Below, in pieces: positions 53,001 through 62,621 of a stretch of DNA of 64,000 nt. The stretch lies in assembly GCF_005233515.1 (NCBI RefSeq), contig NZ_QFZZ01000001.1, positions 153,320 to 217,319 of the forward strand. The letters are read 5' to 3'. Source of the DNA: Pseudomonas sp. CFBP13508. GTDB lineage: Bacteria > Pseudomonadota > Gammaproteobacteria > Pseudomonadales > Pseudomonadaceae. Below the pieces are notes generated by a model. It made no database searches, was not told the origin of the DNA, and saw nothing but the letters and a program-made list of their open reading frames with translations. The first letter of the stretch is position 1; every line of letters starts with the position of its first letter. The position numbers and the translations under genes were made by a program.

Positions 53001-56000
53001 TGTACGGTGAAGGTGCCGCCAGCATTGACCACAGCGGTGCCGAGGACGGTACCGGCTGCGTTGGTCACGCTGACGGTCGCGCCGGCTTCACCCGTGCCGC
53101 TGACCGCCAGGCCGGTGCCGTTCAGGCTGACATTGCTCAGCGGCGCCGGCGCGGTGGTATCGGCGACGCTGAGGTTGGTAACCGGTGAAACGTTGCCCGC
53201 CGCGTCACTCTGCGTGACGCTCAGTTGCTGGCCATTGAGTTGGGCGGAGGACAAGGTCACCGAGAACGAGCCATTGCCCGCCACCGTCGCCGTGCCCAGC
53301 ACCGTGCCACCCGCACCGCGAACAGTGACGGTGGCGCCGGCTTCACCGAGCCCGCCGAGCACCAGTCCGGCGCCGCTGAGGACCAGCGCCGTGGGCGCCG
53401 CCGGAGGGGTGATGTCTGGCGCGGTTACGTTAAGCCCGGATGAGCTGTTGTTGGCCGCATCGGTCTGAGTCGCATTGAGCACCTGACCGTTGACCTGCGG
53501 CGTATTGAGCTGCGCGCTGAAGGTGCCATTGGCGCCAACCGTCGCATTGCCCAACACTACGCCGCCAGTGCCGGTGATGGTCACCGACGCGCCGACTTCG
53601 CCGCGACCGGTGACCAGTGTGCCGCTGGCATTGACCGCCAGATCGCTGAGTGGCGCCGGCGCCGAAGTGTCGCCTGCGGTGATTTCAGTCGGCAGCGAGG
53701 CGCCACCCAACGCAGTGTTGGCGGTGACTTCGAGGCTTTGGCCGTTGGTTTGCGCAGGCGTCAGCACCACGCTGAACGTGCCATCCCCGCCGGTGACGCC
53801 GGTGCCGATCAGGCTGTTGTCCGGCGCGTAGACATTGATGGTGGTGCCGATCGCCGCCGTGCCGGTCAGCGTCACGCCGTCGGCTGTCAGTACAAGATTG
53901 TCCGGCGCAGCCGGGGCTGGCACTGCCGGAACAGTCAGGTCGGCGTCTGCGGACACGTTAGTCGCGACGTCTGTTTGATTCACTGTCAGCACCTGGCCGG
54001 CAGTGATGCCCGGATCCAGATCGATCAGGAATGTGCCGTTGGCCGCGACCGTGCCGGTGCCGACAACATTGCCCAGCGCATCGGTCACCTCGACACTCGC
54101 GCCGGCTTCGCCACGACCGGCGAGTTGGCTCAGATCGCCGCTGATGGTCAGACCGGTGACGGCATCCGGAGCCGTGGTATCTGCCGCCGGGTAGAGCAGC
54201 TCTGGCGATGCGTTTTGCGCTTCGTCCGTCGCGATCACCGACAACAACTGACCGTTGGCCTGGGCCGGATTCAGCGTGACTGTATAGGTGCCGTCGCCCA
54301 ATGCCACTGCTGTGCCGAGCACGGTGCCGGTGGCGGACAGCACAGTCACGGTGCTGCCGGCTTCGGCGGTCCCGGCGAGCAAGGTGCCGGCGCCGGTCAG
54401 CGATGTCACCGTTGGTGCGATCGGTGCAGTGCTGTCCGGCGCGTCGACCAGTACGGGCTCGGACTGGTTGTTTTGCGCGTCGGCTTGCACTACCGAGAGC
54501 GCGCGGCCATCCAGTTGCGCAGCCGACAACGTGACGCTGAAATTGCCATCTGCCGCCACCGTCGCCGTGCCGAGCACCACCGCGCCGTCAAGCACGGTGA
54601 CGGTTGCGCCGGGCTCGCCGGTGCCGGTGACGGTCAAGCCGTCCTGGCTGACATTGAGGTCGGCCACTTCCAGCGGATCAGTGCTGTCGCCCGCCTGCAG
54701 AGGTGCTGTGGGTGAAATGTTTGAAGCCGGATCAGTCTGATTGACGCTCAACAGCTCGCCATTCACCTGCGGCGGATTGAGGGTCACGCTGAACGAGCCA
54801 TTGCCGGTCACGGTTGCCGAGCCCAAAACAGTGCCAGTCGCGCTGAGCACGCGCACCGTGGCGCCGGCTTCACCGGTACCGGTCAATGTCACGCCGTCGG
54901 GCGCGAGAACGAGGCCGGTGGGCGCAGCGGGCAGGGTGATGTCCGGCGCAGTGACGGGCACGATCGGCGAAGGGTTGCCCGCCGCATCGCGCTGGATCAC
55001 CGACAAGGCTTCACCGTTGAGCAGAGGCTGATCGAGGATGACGCTGAAACTGCCATCGGCCGCGACGGTGCCGGTGCCGACGATGGTGCCCACCGCGTTG
55101 GTGACGACTACCTGCGAGCCAGCCGCACCGGAGCCGGTGATCAGGCTGCCGCTGGCGTCGATCTCGACATCGGTCAGTGCTGCAGGAGGCGTGCTGTCAG
55201 GCGCCGTCAGGGTGCCGGCAGGCGAGGCATTGCCGGCCGCATCCGCCAACACCACGAACAGCGCTTGGCCATTGGTCTGTGTTGGGGTCACGGTGATCTG
55301 GAAACGGCCATCGCTGCCCACGGTGCCGGTGCCCAGCTCGGTACCGTCTGCGGATGTCACGCGGACAATGGCGCCGACTTCGCCGGTCCCGGTGAGGGTG
55401 TCGCCATCGGCATTCAGTTGCAGATCGGCCGGCGTCGCTGGCGGGGTCAGATCCGGTGCGGTGATCGACACCGGCGCGCTGACGTTGCCGGGTGGATCGG
55501 CCTGCTGCACGCTGAGGATCTGTTCATTGATCTGCGGCGGATTGAGGGAGACGCTGAAGGTGCCGTCGCCGAGCACCACGCTGGTGCCGAGCAAGGTGCC
55601 ATTGGCATCGCGCACGGTCACGGTCGCGCCGGGTTCGCCAGTACCGATGACCAACGCGCCGGACGAGTTGATATCGACGTTGTCCAGTGGATCAGGCGGG
55701 GTGAAGTCCGGTGTGGTCAGGTTCACTGCCGGCGAGTCGTTGCCCGCCGCGTCGGCCTGGACCACGGTGATCACTTCGGCATTGGTCAACGCCGGGTTCA
55801 GTGGCAGGGTGAAGGTACCGGTCGCGCTGACCACGGCGGTGCCAAGCACGTTGCCGTCGCTGTCGATGACCCGGACCTGCGCGCCCGGTTCGCCGCGCCC
55901 GGTCAGGCTTGCGCCGTCGCCGCCGATGCTCAGTTGCGAAACGGCCGCTGGCGGTGTGCTGTCGACCGAAGTGAACGGCGTGGCTGCCGAGGTGTTGCCC

Positions 56001-59000
56001 GCCGCATCCGTCAGCGACACGGTCAGCGCCTGACCGTTGGCTTGCGGCGTGGTCAGGGTGATCGCAAACGTGCCGTCGATGCTCACGGTGCCGGTGCCGA
56101 CCAGCGCTCCGGCAGCGTTGTATACGTTGACCGTGGTGCCGGCCTCACCGGTACCCGACAGCAAGGTGCCGTCAGGGCTTGCCACCAGCGCCGCCGGCGC
56201 ATTGGGGGCGAGCAGGTCCGGGGCGATCAGGTTGACGCTGTTGGATTCGTTGCCGGCGGTGTCGGCCTGGCTCAGGCTCAAAGTCTGGCCAGAGGTCTGT
56301 GCCGGGCTGAGGGTGACGCTGAAGGTGCCATTGGCCGCCACCACGGCGCTGCCGAGAACCACTCCGCCGGTGCCGAGCACGGTCACCGTGGCGCCGGTTT
56401 CACCGCGCCCGGTCAGGGCCGTGCCGTTCGGTGCCAGACTCAGTTCACTCAGCGGTGTTGGCGCGGCGATGTCGGCAGCGGTGTAGTCGGTCGGTGACGA
56501 ATTGATACCGGTGCTCGAGGTTGCCACGGCAGACAGCTGTTCACCGTTGAGTTGCGCGGCGTTGAGGGTGACGCTGAAAGTGCCATTGGCCGCCACCAGC
56601 GCGCTGCCGAGCAACACGCCCGAGGCATTGCGAATGCTCACGGTGCTGCCGGCGGTGGCCGAGCCGGTGAGGGTTAGACCGTCAGCGCTGAGGGCCAGAT
56701 TGGTCGGTGCACTTTCCGCCAGATTGCCCGGTGCAGTCACCGGCGCCGCCGGTCCGGTGTTGCCGGCAGCATCGATCTGCACCACGGAAAGATTCGATCC
56801 AGCCACCGCCGCCGGGGACAACGTGACGCTGAAATTGCCGTTGCTGGCAACGGTCGCAGTACCCAGCAAAACACCGCCGGCATCGCGAACTTCCACGCTG
56901 GCGCCGACCTCGCCGATGCCGGTCAGGGTGGCACCATTGGCGCTGACCGCCAGATCGCTCGCCACCAACGGCGCCGTGCTATCGACCGCATTGACGATTG
57001 CCGGGGCCGACGGATTGCCTGCCGCATCGGTGGCCGTCACGTTCAGCGACTGGCCATTGGTTTGCGGACTGTTGAGGGTAATCTGGAAAGTGCCGTTTGC
57101 GGCCGCCGTGGTTGTACCGAGAAGATTGCCCTGGCTGTCGCGTACGGTCACGGTACTGCCGGCCTCGGCGTTACCGGCCAGTTGCACGCCAGCAGCATTG
57201 AGGGTCAATGCGCTCGGAATCGCCGGCGCGGTCAAATCCGCGGCGATGACTTCAACCGCCGTCGAAACGTTGCCCGGCGGATCTTCCTGAGTGACGGTCA
57301 GCACTTCGGCATTCAGTTGTGCTGCGTTCAGCGTGACAGTGAACGCGCCGCCGCTGCCGACCTGTGCGGTGCCGAGCAAGGTGCCGTCGGCGCTGCGTAC
57401 AGACACGGTGGCGCCGGGTTCGCCGTGGCCGGTAACGGTGACGCCGTCGGCATTCACCGCGACTTGGGTCAGTGCCGCCGGTGGGCTGATGTCGGGTGCG
57501 TTGACACTGGTCGACGGCGAGACATTGCCGGCAGAGTCGGTCTGGCTGATCGCCAGCGCCTCACCATTGGTCGGCGCTGGCGCCAGGGTCACGCTGAACG
57601 AGCCGTCCGCGCCCACCACGGCGCTGCCCAGCAGGGTGCCGTTGGCGGTGGTGACATTGACTGTTGCGCCAGCCTCACCTGTGCCGCTGAGGGTGCTGCC
57701 ATCGGCGCTGATCAGTGGATTCTGCACAGCGGCCGGCGGGGTGCCGTCGACAGTGATCACGCCAGTGGAAGTCGAGGCGTTGCCGTTGGCGTCGGTCAGA
57801 GTGACCTGCAGGGTTTCGCCAGTGTTCTGCGCATTGGGCAAGGTGACCTGGAAGTTGCCGCTCTGATCGACTACGCCGGTGGCCAACACGTTACCGGCGG
57901 CATCGCGCACGGTCACGGTGCTGCCGGCTTCGCCCTGGCCTTTGACCACGGTGCCGACGTCATTGATCGTAACGCCAGTCGCTGCGGCGGGCGGTTGCAG
58001 ATCGCTGGCAATGATGCCAGCGGGTTGCGACAGGTTGCCGGCGGCGTCGCTCTGGATCGCGGTAAGCGCCTGGCCATTAAGTTGTGCCGGCGTCAGCGTC
58101 AGGCTGAACGTGCCGTTGCTGGCGACCAGTGCAGTACCGAGCACGGTACCTGTGGCGTCGGTGACAGTGACCGTCGCCCCGGCCTCACCGCGTCCAGTGA
58201 GTGTTGTGCCGTTGGCATTCAGCGCCAGATCGGTCACAGCGTCTGGCGCCGTGCCATCGATCGCCGTCACCGTGCCCGGAATCGAGACGTCCCCGTCGGG
58301 ACTGGTGGCCGTCACCTGGAGAACTTGCGCGTTGATCTGTTTGCTACTGAGCAACAGGGTGAAGCGGCCGAAGCTGTTGATCAGACCTGAGCCGAGCACA
58401 GCGCCGCTGCTGCTGGTCACCGTCACGGTGCAACCGGGCGTTCCGGCACCGGTCAGGGTGAAACCATCGGCACTCAAGGCCAGATCGGTCGGGGTCGCGA
58501 CCTGGCTACCGTCCAGTCCTGCCAGCGGCACGACGGGCGAATCATTGCCGCCGCCATCCGTGCTGATGACTTCCAGATTGCCGCCAGGCTCGGCCGGTGG
58601 GCTGAGGGTCACGACAAAGCGGCCATCCGCATCGGCCGTCGCGGTGCCCAGCACAGCGCCACCGCCGGCAATGCTGACGGTGACCGTCGTGCCCGGTTCG
58701 GCAAGGCCAGAGACCTGCGTGCCGGCCGGGTTGAGCGCGAGATCGCTGACCGCTGCCGGCGGCGTGCTGTCCGGCGCGGCAACGGTGCCTGGCAGCGAAC
58801 TGTTGGCGCCGTCCGACACCACGACTTGCAAGGCTTCGCCATTGGTCTGCGCATTATCGAGGTTGACCGTGAAGGCGCCCGTGCCGTCAGCGGTCGCAGT
58901 GCCGATGACGTTGCCGTCGGCATCCAGCACCTGCACCGTGTTATTGGGCTGCGTGGTACCGGTGACCGTGGCACCTGAAGGATCGACGGCCAGCCCGGTC

Positions 59001-61774
59001 GGTGCAGGCGGGGCGGTGATGTCCGGTGCGGTGACCGGCGTGGCCGGCGAGGGCAGGGCGCTCGCATCGGTCTGGATCACGTTCAGCACCTGACCGTCGA
59101 GCTGAGCCGGACTCAGGTTGACGCTGAAATTGCCGTCGCTGGCGACCACCGTAGTGCCAAGCACCGTGCCGTCGGGCGCGCTGACGGTTACGGTGCTGCC
59201 CGCTTGCCCGGTGCCGGTCAAGGTCACGCCGTTACTGGCGAGCACGACATTGTCCGGCGCCAGCGGCGCGGTGGTGTCCGTCGCCGTTAGTGGTGTGCTG
59301 GGGGAAACGTTCACGCCATCCGATTGGCTGACTTGCAGTTGTTGGCCTTCGATCTGCGGGCTGTTCAGCGGCACTGTAAAGGCGCCGCTGCCGTCGACGA
59401 TCGCGGTACCTAAAATATTGCCCGCCGAATCCTTGACTGACACCGTGGCACCGGGTTCGCCGGTGCCACTCAGTTCAGTGCCACCTGCATTCAGCGTCAG
59501 ATCCGAAGGGGCAGTGGGAGCCTGGATATCCGGCGCTTCAACTGGAACTGCCGGCGAGCCCGACGGCGAGCCGTCGCTCTGCACGACGCTGAGGTTCTGG
59601 CCATTGGTTTGTGGCGAGGACAGGGTGACCTCGAACCGGCCGTTGCTGCCGACAATAGCTGTTCCCAGCACGGTCCCATTGGTGTCAGTGACAGTAACGG
59701 TGGCGCCGATCTGACCCGCGCCGGAGACCACGGCGCCATTGGCGGAAATGCTTACATCGGTCACGGCAACCGGCGTGGTCAGATCGGGTGCGATCACGTT
59801 GACCGGCGCCGAAGGATTGCCGTCTGCGTCGGTCTGGATCACTTGCAGCTGTTGCGCATCGGTCTGTGGTGTGGAAAGTGGAACGGTAAAATTACCGTCG
59901 GCACCCACCGTGCCGGTGCCGATGATATTGCCGGCCGGATCGCGCACGGTGACTGACGCACCCAACTCACCCTTACCGGTGAGCGTCTGCCCCTGAGCGT
60001 CGAGCGCGAGATCGGAGACGGCCGTGGGTCCTTGGGTGTCAGGCGTGACGTAGCTCAGTGGTGCGGAGGTGTTGCCAGCGGCGTCGCTGGCACTGATCTG
60101 CAGTGTTTCGCCGTTGTTCTGTGGACTGCTCAGTTGCAGGCTGAACGTGCCGTCCGCCGCGACAACGGCCGTGCCGAGCAGATTGCCGTTGGCGTCACGC
60201 ACCGTCACGGTCGAACCGGGCTGGCCGCGTCCACTCAATTGCGTGCCATCGACGCTCACTGCGATGTCACTCGGTTGAGTCAGCCCGTCGAGGTCAACCG
60301 CGATGATAGTCACTGCTGGCGAAGGGTTGCCGGCGGCGTCGGTGACCAGCACGCTCAGCGCCTCGCCATCGATTTGCGCGGGGTTGAGTTGCACGGTGAA
60401 CGAGCCATCGGCGGCGACCAAAGCTGTCCCCAGCAGCGTGCCTTGGGCATTGGAGACGCTGACTGTGCTGCCGGGTTCGCCACGGCCGGTCACCGAGAGG
60501 CCATCGCTGCTCACCGCTACATCGGTCGCCGCGGCGGGGCCGGTGATGTCTGGTGCGTTGAAGGTAACGGCCGGCGATTGCGCACCGGCGCTGTTGACCG
60601 CCACGACACTGAAGGTTTCACCGTTGGCCTGCGCACGAACCAGCGTCAGCAGGAAAGTACCGTCAGCGGCCACCGCCGCGCGCCCGAGCAATTCGCCGTT
60701 GGCGGCACGGACTTCAATGGTGGTGCCGGCCCGGGCGGTGCCGGTCAGCTGGCTGCCGTCGCTGCTCAAACCAAGATTGCCTGGCGTCGTCGGTTCGACG
60801 ATCTCCGGCGCGCTGATCGTTGCGCCGGTCGAGGTGTTGCCTGCGGCATCGGTGGCATTCACTGTCAGCGGCTGACCGCCGGTTTGCGCGGGGCTGAGGA
60901 TGACGCTGAAGGTGCCATCCGCCGCAACCACGGCGCTGCCGAGCGGGCTGCCATCGGCGGCGCGCACCTGGATGGTCGAGCCGACTTCACCGGTGCCGCC
61001 GAGTTGCGTGCCATCGGCGCTCACAGCGAGGTTGCCAGGCGCGGTGGGCGCGGTGGTATCCGGCGCAGTGACCGTACCGGGTGTCGAAACGTTGCCCGCA
61101 GGATCGGTGAGCGTGACGTCGAGCGGCTGGCCATTGTTCTGTGGCGTACCCAGGTCGACCTGGAAACTGCCGTCGGCGCCAACGGTTCCGGAACCCAAAA
61201 GGTTGCCGGCCGCATCGCGTACCTGAACGACACTGCCAGCTTCGCCAAAACCACTCAGCACCCGGCCATCGGCCGACAAGGTTAATCCGGTCGCAGGCGC
61301 GGGAGGCGTCGCGTCTCCACCGCCACCACCACCTCCGCCGCCCCCACTTCCGCCGGCAGCGGCTGCCGCACCACCCGCGCCCAACAGGCCAAGCCCGGCA
61401 ATCGCCCAGGCCGGCGTCGCCCCATCCACCACACCGACGCCAGCGATCAGCTCGTCCAGCGAATTGATTTCGTCAAAGGTAAAGCCATTGAACGGCTCGG
61501 CGCTGTAGCGCGCCTGCCACAGCGTCGCGTCGTCACCCTGAAAGACAATGTCATTAGGCACGCCGTCAGGGCTGGTGACAAAGAAATTGGAGATTTTGAT
61601 TTGCTCGCCAGACTTCAGATTGACGATCAAATCCTGACCGCTGCGACTGGTCGACGCCAGTTGGTCGGGGCGGACCGGAATTTGTACAACTGAAGGCTGA
61701 CTGAGCTGAACATTGCCCCAGTTCTGGGCAGTGAGCTGAGAATTGGCTTTGTCGGCAATGACGATGTTGTCCAT
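50054..61774 (-). CDS. Giant BapA/LapF-type type I-secreted adhesin
   Basis: 3906 residues. Residues 1-115 form the BapA/LapF prefix-like domain (IVNLKSGEQIKISNFFV). They are followed by a hydrophobic Ala/Gly segment (119-142) and a run of ten glycines (144-153). From 157 to about 3213 there are 36 tandem Ig-like repeats. About 3222-3440 and 3480-3728 are two related copies of a larger beta domain, each ending in a VFNYQLVHPNG/TFTYQLTHPNG motif. The C-terminus (about 3750-3906) has three RTX-like turns (GTEGNDTLD, GGGGDDTLI, GGSGTDTLL) and the type I secretion signal. The LapA-type N-terminal retention module with a TAAG cleavage site is absent, so release control by LapG is not expected. Role: cell-cell cohesion in biofilms. 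GGGAG precedes the ATG. Confidence 0.95.
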   Translation of the reverse strand: MDNIVIADKANSQLTAQNWGNVQLSQPSVVQIPVRPDQLASTSRSGQDLIVNLKSGEQIKISNFFVTSPDGVPNDIVFQGDDATLWQARYSAEPFNGFTFDEINSLDELIAGVGVVDGATPAWAIAGLGLLGAGGAAAAAGGSGGGGGGGGGGDATPPAPATGLTLSADGRVLSGFGEAGSVVQVRDAAGNLLGSGTVGADGSFQVDLGTPQNNGQPLDVTLTDPAGNVSTPGTVTAPDTTAPTAPGNLAVSADGTQLGGTGEVGSTIQVRAADGSPLGSAVVAADGTFSVILSPAQTGGQPLTVNATDAAGNTSTGATISAPEIVEPTTPGNLGLSSDGSQLTGTARAGTTIEVRAANGELLGRAAVAADGTFLLTLVRAQANGETFSVVAVNSAGAQSPAVTFNAPDITGPAAATDVAVSSDGLSVTGRGEPGSTVSVSNAQGTLLGTALVAADGSFTVQLNPAQIDGEALSVLVTDAAGNPSPAVTIIAVDLDGLTQPSDIAVSVDGTQLSGRGQPGSTVTVRDANGNLLGTAVVAADGTFSLQLSSPQNNGETLQISASDAAGNTSAPLSYVTPDTQGPTAVSDLALDAQGQTLTGKGELGASVTVRDPAGNIIGTGTVGADGNFTVPLSTPQTDAQQLQVIQTDADGNPSAPVNVIAPDLTTPVAVTDVSISANGAVVSGAGQIGATVTVTDTNGTVLGTAIVGSNGRFEVTLSSPQTNGQNLSVVQSDGSPSGSPAVPVEAPDIQAPTAPSDLTLNAGGTELSGTGEPGATVSVKDSAGNILGTAIVDGSGAFTVPLNSPQIEGQQLQVSQSDGVNVSPSTPLTATDTTAPLAPDNVVLASNGVTLTGTGQAGSTVTVSAPDGTVLGTTVVASDGNFSVNLSPAQLDGQVLNVIQTDASALPSPATPVTAPDITAPPAPTGLAVDPSGATVTGTTQPNNTVQVLDADGNVIGTATADGTGAFTVNLDNAQTNGEALQVVVSDGANSSLPGTVAAPDSTPPAAVSDLALNPAGTQVSGLAEPGTTVTVSIAGGGAVLGTATADADGRFVVTLSPPAEPGGNLEVISTDGGGNDSPVVPLAGLDGSQVATPTDLALSADGFTLTGAGTPGCTVTVTSSSGAVLGSGLINSFGRFTLLLSSKQINAQVLQVTATSPDGDVSIPGTVTAIDGTAPDAVTDLALNANGTTLTGRGEAGATVTVTDATGTVLGTALVASNGTFSLTLTPAQLNGQALTAIQSDAAGNLSQPAGIIASDLQPPAAATGVTINDVGTVVKGQGEAGSTVTVRDAAGNVLATGVVDQSGNFQVTLPNAQNTGETLQVTLTDANGNASTSTGVITVDGTPPAAVQNPLISADGSTLSGTGEAGATVNVTTANGTLLGSAVVGADGSFSVTLAPAPTNGEALAISQTDSAGNVSPSTSVNAPDISPPAALTQVAVNADGVTVTGHGEPGATVSVRSADGTLLGTAQVGSGGAFTVTLNAAQLNAEVLTVTQEDPPGNVSTAVEVIAADLTAPAIPSALTLNAAGVQLAGNAEAGSTVTVRDSQGNLLGTTTAAANGTFQITLNSPQTNGQSLNVTATDAAGNPSAPAIVNAVDSTAPLVASDLAVSANGATLTGIGEVGASVEVRDAGGVLLGTATVASNGNFSVTLSPAAVAGSNLSVVQIDAAGNTGPAAPVTAPGNLAESAPTNLALSADGLTLTGSATAGSTVSIRNASGVLLGSALVAANGTFSVTLNAAQLNGEQLSAVATSSTGINSSPTDYTAADIAAPTPLSELSLAPNGTALTGRGETGATVTVLGTGGVVLGSAVVAANGTFSVTLSPAQTSGQTLSLSQADTAGNESNSVNLIAPDLLAPNAPAALVASPDGTLLSGTGEAGTTVNVYNAAGALVGTGTVSIDGTFAITLTTPQANGQALTVSLTDAAGNTSAATPFTSVDSTPPAAVSQLSIGGDGASLTGRGEPGAQVRVIDSDGNVLGTAVVSATGTFTLPLNPALTNAEVITVVQADAAGNDSPAVNLTTPDFTPPDPLDNVDINSSGALVIGTGEPGATVTVRDANGTLLGTSVVLGDGTFSVSLNPPQINEQILSVQQADPPGNVSAPVSITAPDLTPPATPADLQLNADGDTLTGTGEVGAIVRVTSADGTELGTGTVGSDGRFQITVTPTQTNGQALFVVLADAAGNASPAGTLTAPDSTPPAALTDVEIDASGSLITGSGAAGSQVVVTNAVGTIVGTGTVAADGSFSVILDQPLLNGEALSVIQRDAAGNPSPIVPVTAPDITLPAAPTGLVLAPDGVTLTGTGEAGATVRVLSATGTVLGSATVTGNGSFSVTLNPPQVNGELLSVNQTDPASNISPTAPLQAGDSTDPLEVADLNVSQDGLTVTGTGEPGATVTVLDGAVVLGTATVAADGNFSVTLSAAQLDGRALSVVQADAQNNQSEPVLVDAPDSTAPIAPTVTSLTGAGTLLAGTAEAGSTVTVLSATGTVLGTAVALGDGTYTVTLNPAQANGQLLSVIATDEAQNASPELLYPAADTTAPDAVTGLTISGDLSQLAGRGEAGASVEVTDALGNVVGTGTVAANGTFLIDLDPGITAGQVLTVNQTDVATNVSADADLTVPAVPAPAAPDNLVLTADGVTLTGTAAIGTTINVYAPDNSLIGTGVTGGDGTFSVVLTPAQTNGQSLEVTANTALGGASLPTEITAGDTSAPAPLSDLAVNASGTLVTGRGEVGASVTITGTGGVVLGNATVGANGTFSAQLNTPQVNGQVLNATQTDAANNSSSGLNVTAPDITPPAAPTALVLSGAGLVLGGLGEAGATVTVRGAGGTVLGTATVAGNGSFSVTLSSAQLNGQQLSVTQSDAAGNVSPVTNLSVADTTAPAPLSNVSLNGTGLAVSGTGEAGATVSVTNAAGTVLGTAVVNAGGTFTVQLSSAQLNGQQLNVQQADPTGNLSQVFNLTAPDVQAPIAASGLTLAGNGLTLSGTGEAGATVNVYGPGGALIGTTTVGSGGTFSFDLNTAQLDGQLLTVRLVDPAGNLSPNASLTAPDSTAPGAPTGVSVNGSGTVLTGVGVPGSTISVLGAGGVVLGTATVAANGSFSVALASAQINSQVLSVTQADPSGNVSAAATATAPDLTPPAAATALLVGADGLTVTGTGEAGATVTIKSASGTVLGTGTVNNLGVFTVTLSSAQINGENLTVNLSDARGNVSVAANVIAPDVDVNAPVIASDDLAVGTVTLTPVTASQTFNDSFTTLLAGFSKTFTFTVAGGTRLDPTLTLTTSSLISLIDGVVYTLQVKDASGNWVTLDVNGSGGLLDLIALAGQGVRVDIGNLLSGDYRLTVSSTGIGVLTTVNTQLQLDVSSLTQFNGVAGPAVTGNVITNVGVDGTADQTGPDNGAQLQIFKNGAWISAGAGTTVQGLYGTLTIDANGNYSYKPNGSVGSVGKVDVFNYQLVHPNGLSDTANLYVRIDSPQASEVWNDANLGSPALVVDATADIASTDVTLINREVTTNSALGTFNVLLGGGSGNYNTVVAADTVSDLTVVVNSSNLLALLGSMTVGLYKLNTATNQYVLVKSYGGNALVNLGGGNYGIKFDDQTAGSYQVRVAVGGLGLLTSVNTSLINVATYNNQFVVGSYTPVSGNLLTDTAGGGADVLGSVYTLLSVLVAGSYVAPGYNGVSLVGNYGTLVVQANGNYTYTLKAGLTDAVIGQEDTFTYQLTHPNGTVDTATLTIDLNKAGAFASTAFSALASDDLGLAQATGIELIQGTEGNDTLDGSHGGAVTLQGGGGDDTLIIADQQFNSVDGGSGTDTLLWAGGDVSINLGDLQSKIHNVEILDLNHSSAVALTLNLGDLLAITSSDNNTLLIKGDDRDSVHMTDGWVADGTQQADGIDYVQYTAQEDPSHHLWVQNGIQVV
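52135..61306 (-). repeat. 36 tandem Ig-like repeats of about 85 residues (about 255 bp)
   Basis: I counted 36 units by eye. Each runs from a Pro/Ala-rich joint (APDxTxP), through LxLxxxGxxLxGxGExG, the strand xVTVxxxxGxxLGTAxV, the turn GxF and xVTLxxxQxNGQxLxV, to DAAGNxS. The repeats are diverged at the DNA level, which limits homologous shuffling; the most alike lie near the C-terminal end (units 31-36). One unit (27) is shorter by one or two residues. Confidence 0.9.
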
Positions 61775-62347
61775 TACTACTCCCTGTAAATGGGTGGGTG
61801 GACGTCACGGATGGTTTTAAAACCATAGATAGGGAGTTTGAAATAAGGCCGCCTGATTTTTGACGAGTTACCGAAGTGGCATTTTGCCAACGATTATCCA
61901 GCTGATATTAAAAGAGATTTATAAGGCTACCGTTTGTCGGGCCGTTGGATCCAACGAACGGTTGGATGAAACAAAATGTGTCTTTTTTAAAATTGGCAAA
62001 AAAGACCGAAGAGGAAGCAGAATCGCAACCGTAACGTTGATGGCTAATTAGTATTGAAATTATTAAGCGCTATAAATGCATTGCGCAGTCGTCCATTGGC
62101 GAAGGTATTAATCAATAAGCGCAGGAAGGACGACAAGCTTTGTATAAGTATTTACGCTTTTTCGTTTCAGCGGATTTTTCGCCTCCACATCACTTCATGC
62201 GCTAGCTATCGATCGCCGAAGTGATAGAGAACGGATGTGCACTAGCGTTTACGTGGCACAGAGCGCATCGCGATTTCTTTCAAACTCTCTGAACCGCTCA
62301 AGGTCAATCCTTGTAACGGTCACGTCATTCACATCAGAGGTGAAGGA
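61775..62347. other. Long AT-rich upstream region of the adhesin gene
   Basis: 573 bases with no supported gene between the adhesin and the divergent DUF2188 gene. Composition is AT-rich with A/T runs. It holds a 14-base palindrome and plenty of room for regulator sites. A short plus-strand frame at 61860-62051 has no ribosome site and no family and is left out. Confidence 0.6.
61943..61956. promoter_or_regulatory. 14-base palindrome upstream of the adhesin
   Basis: CGTTGGATCCAACG is a perfect palindrome, and its half GGTTGGAT recurs nine bases further on. It lies about 170 bases upstream of the adhesin start, a plausible operator position. The binding protein is unknown. Confidence 0.45.
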
Positions 62348-62572
62348 ATGGATAACTACCACATCAACAAAAACCAGCAGCGCTGGGAACTGGTCAAAGA
62401 GGGCGCGCAGCGTGCGTCGAAAACGGCTGCGACCAAAGCCGAGATCACCCAAATTGCCAGCGACTATCTGCAGGACAAAACCGCCTCGCTGAAAATTCAT
62501 AAAGAAGACGGGACGATCCAGGAAGAACGCACCTTTCCGCGCGCAGCCGACCCGCGAAAAACCAAAGGCTGA
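62348..62572 (+). CDS. DUF2188 domain protein
   Basis: 74 residues. Nearly the whole chain matches the DUF2188 pattern: the strand YHINKNQQRWELVKEGAQRAS, then TKAEITQIASDYL, and the ending LKIHKEDGTIQEERTFPRAADPRK. AGGTGAAGGA precedes the ATG directly. Function unknown; small soluble proteins of this family occur widely in pseudomonads, some linked to stress. It is divergent from the adhesin gene. Confidence 0.85.
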   Translation: MDNYHINKNQQRWELVKEGAQRASKTAATKAEITQIASDYLQDKTASLKIHKEDGTIQEERTFPRAADPRKTKG

Positions 62573-62621
62573 GCAGGCTGTTCTTTTCTGTGTTCATCGT
62601 TTCTTCAGAAGGGTCTGATTT

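Noticed and set aside
52135..61306. Possible recently expanded DNA repeat array
   Set aside because: The 255-bp units are well diverged at DNA level; the repetition is mainly at protein level, so recent expansion is not indicated.
50063..61467. Many long open frames on the plus strand opposite the adhesin
   Set aside because: They follow the repeat period and codon bias of the minus-strand gene, have no ribosome sites and encode low-complexity repeats; they are antisense shadows.
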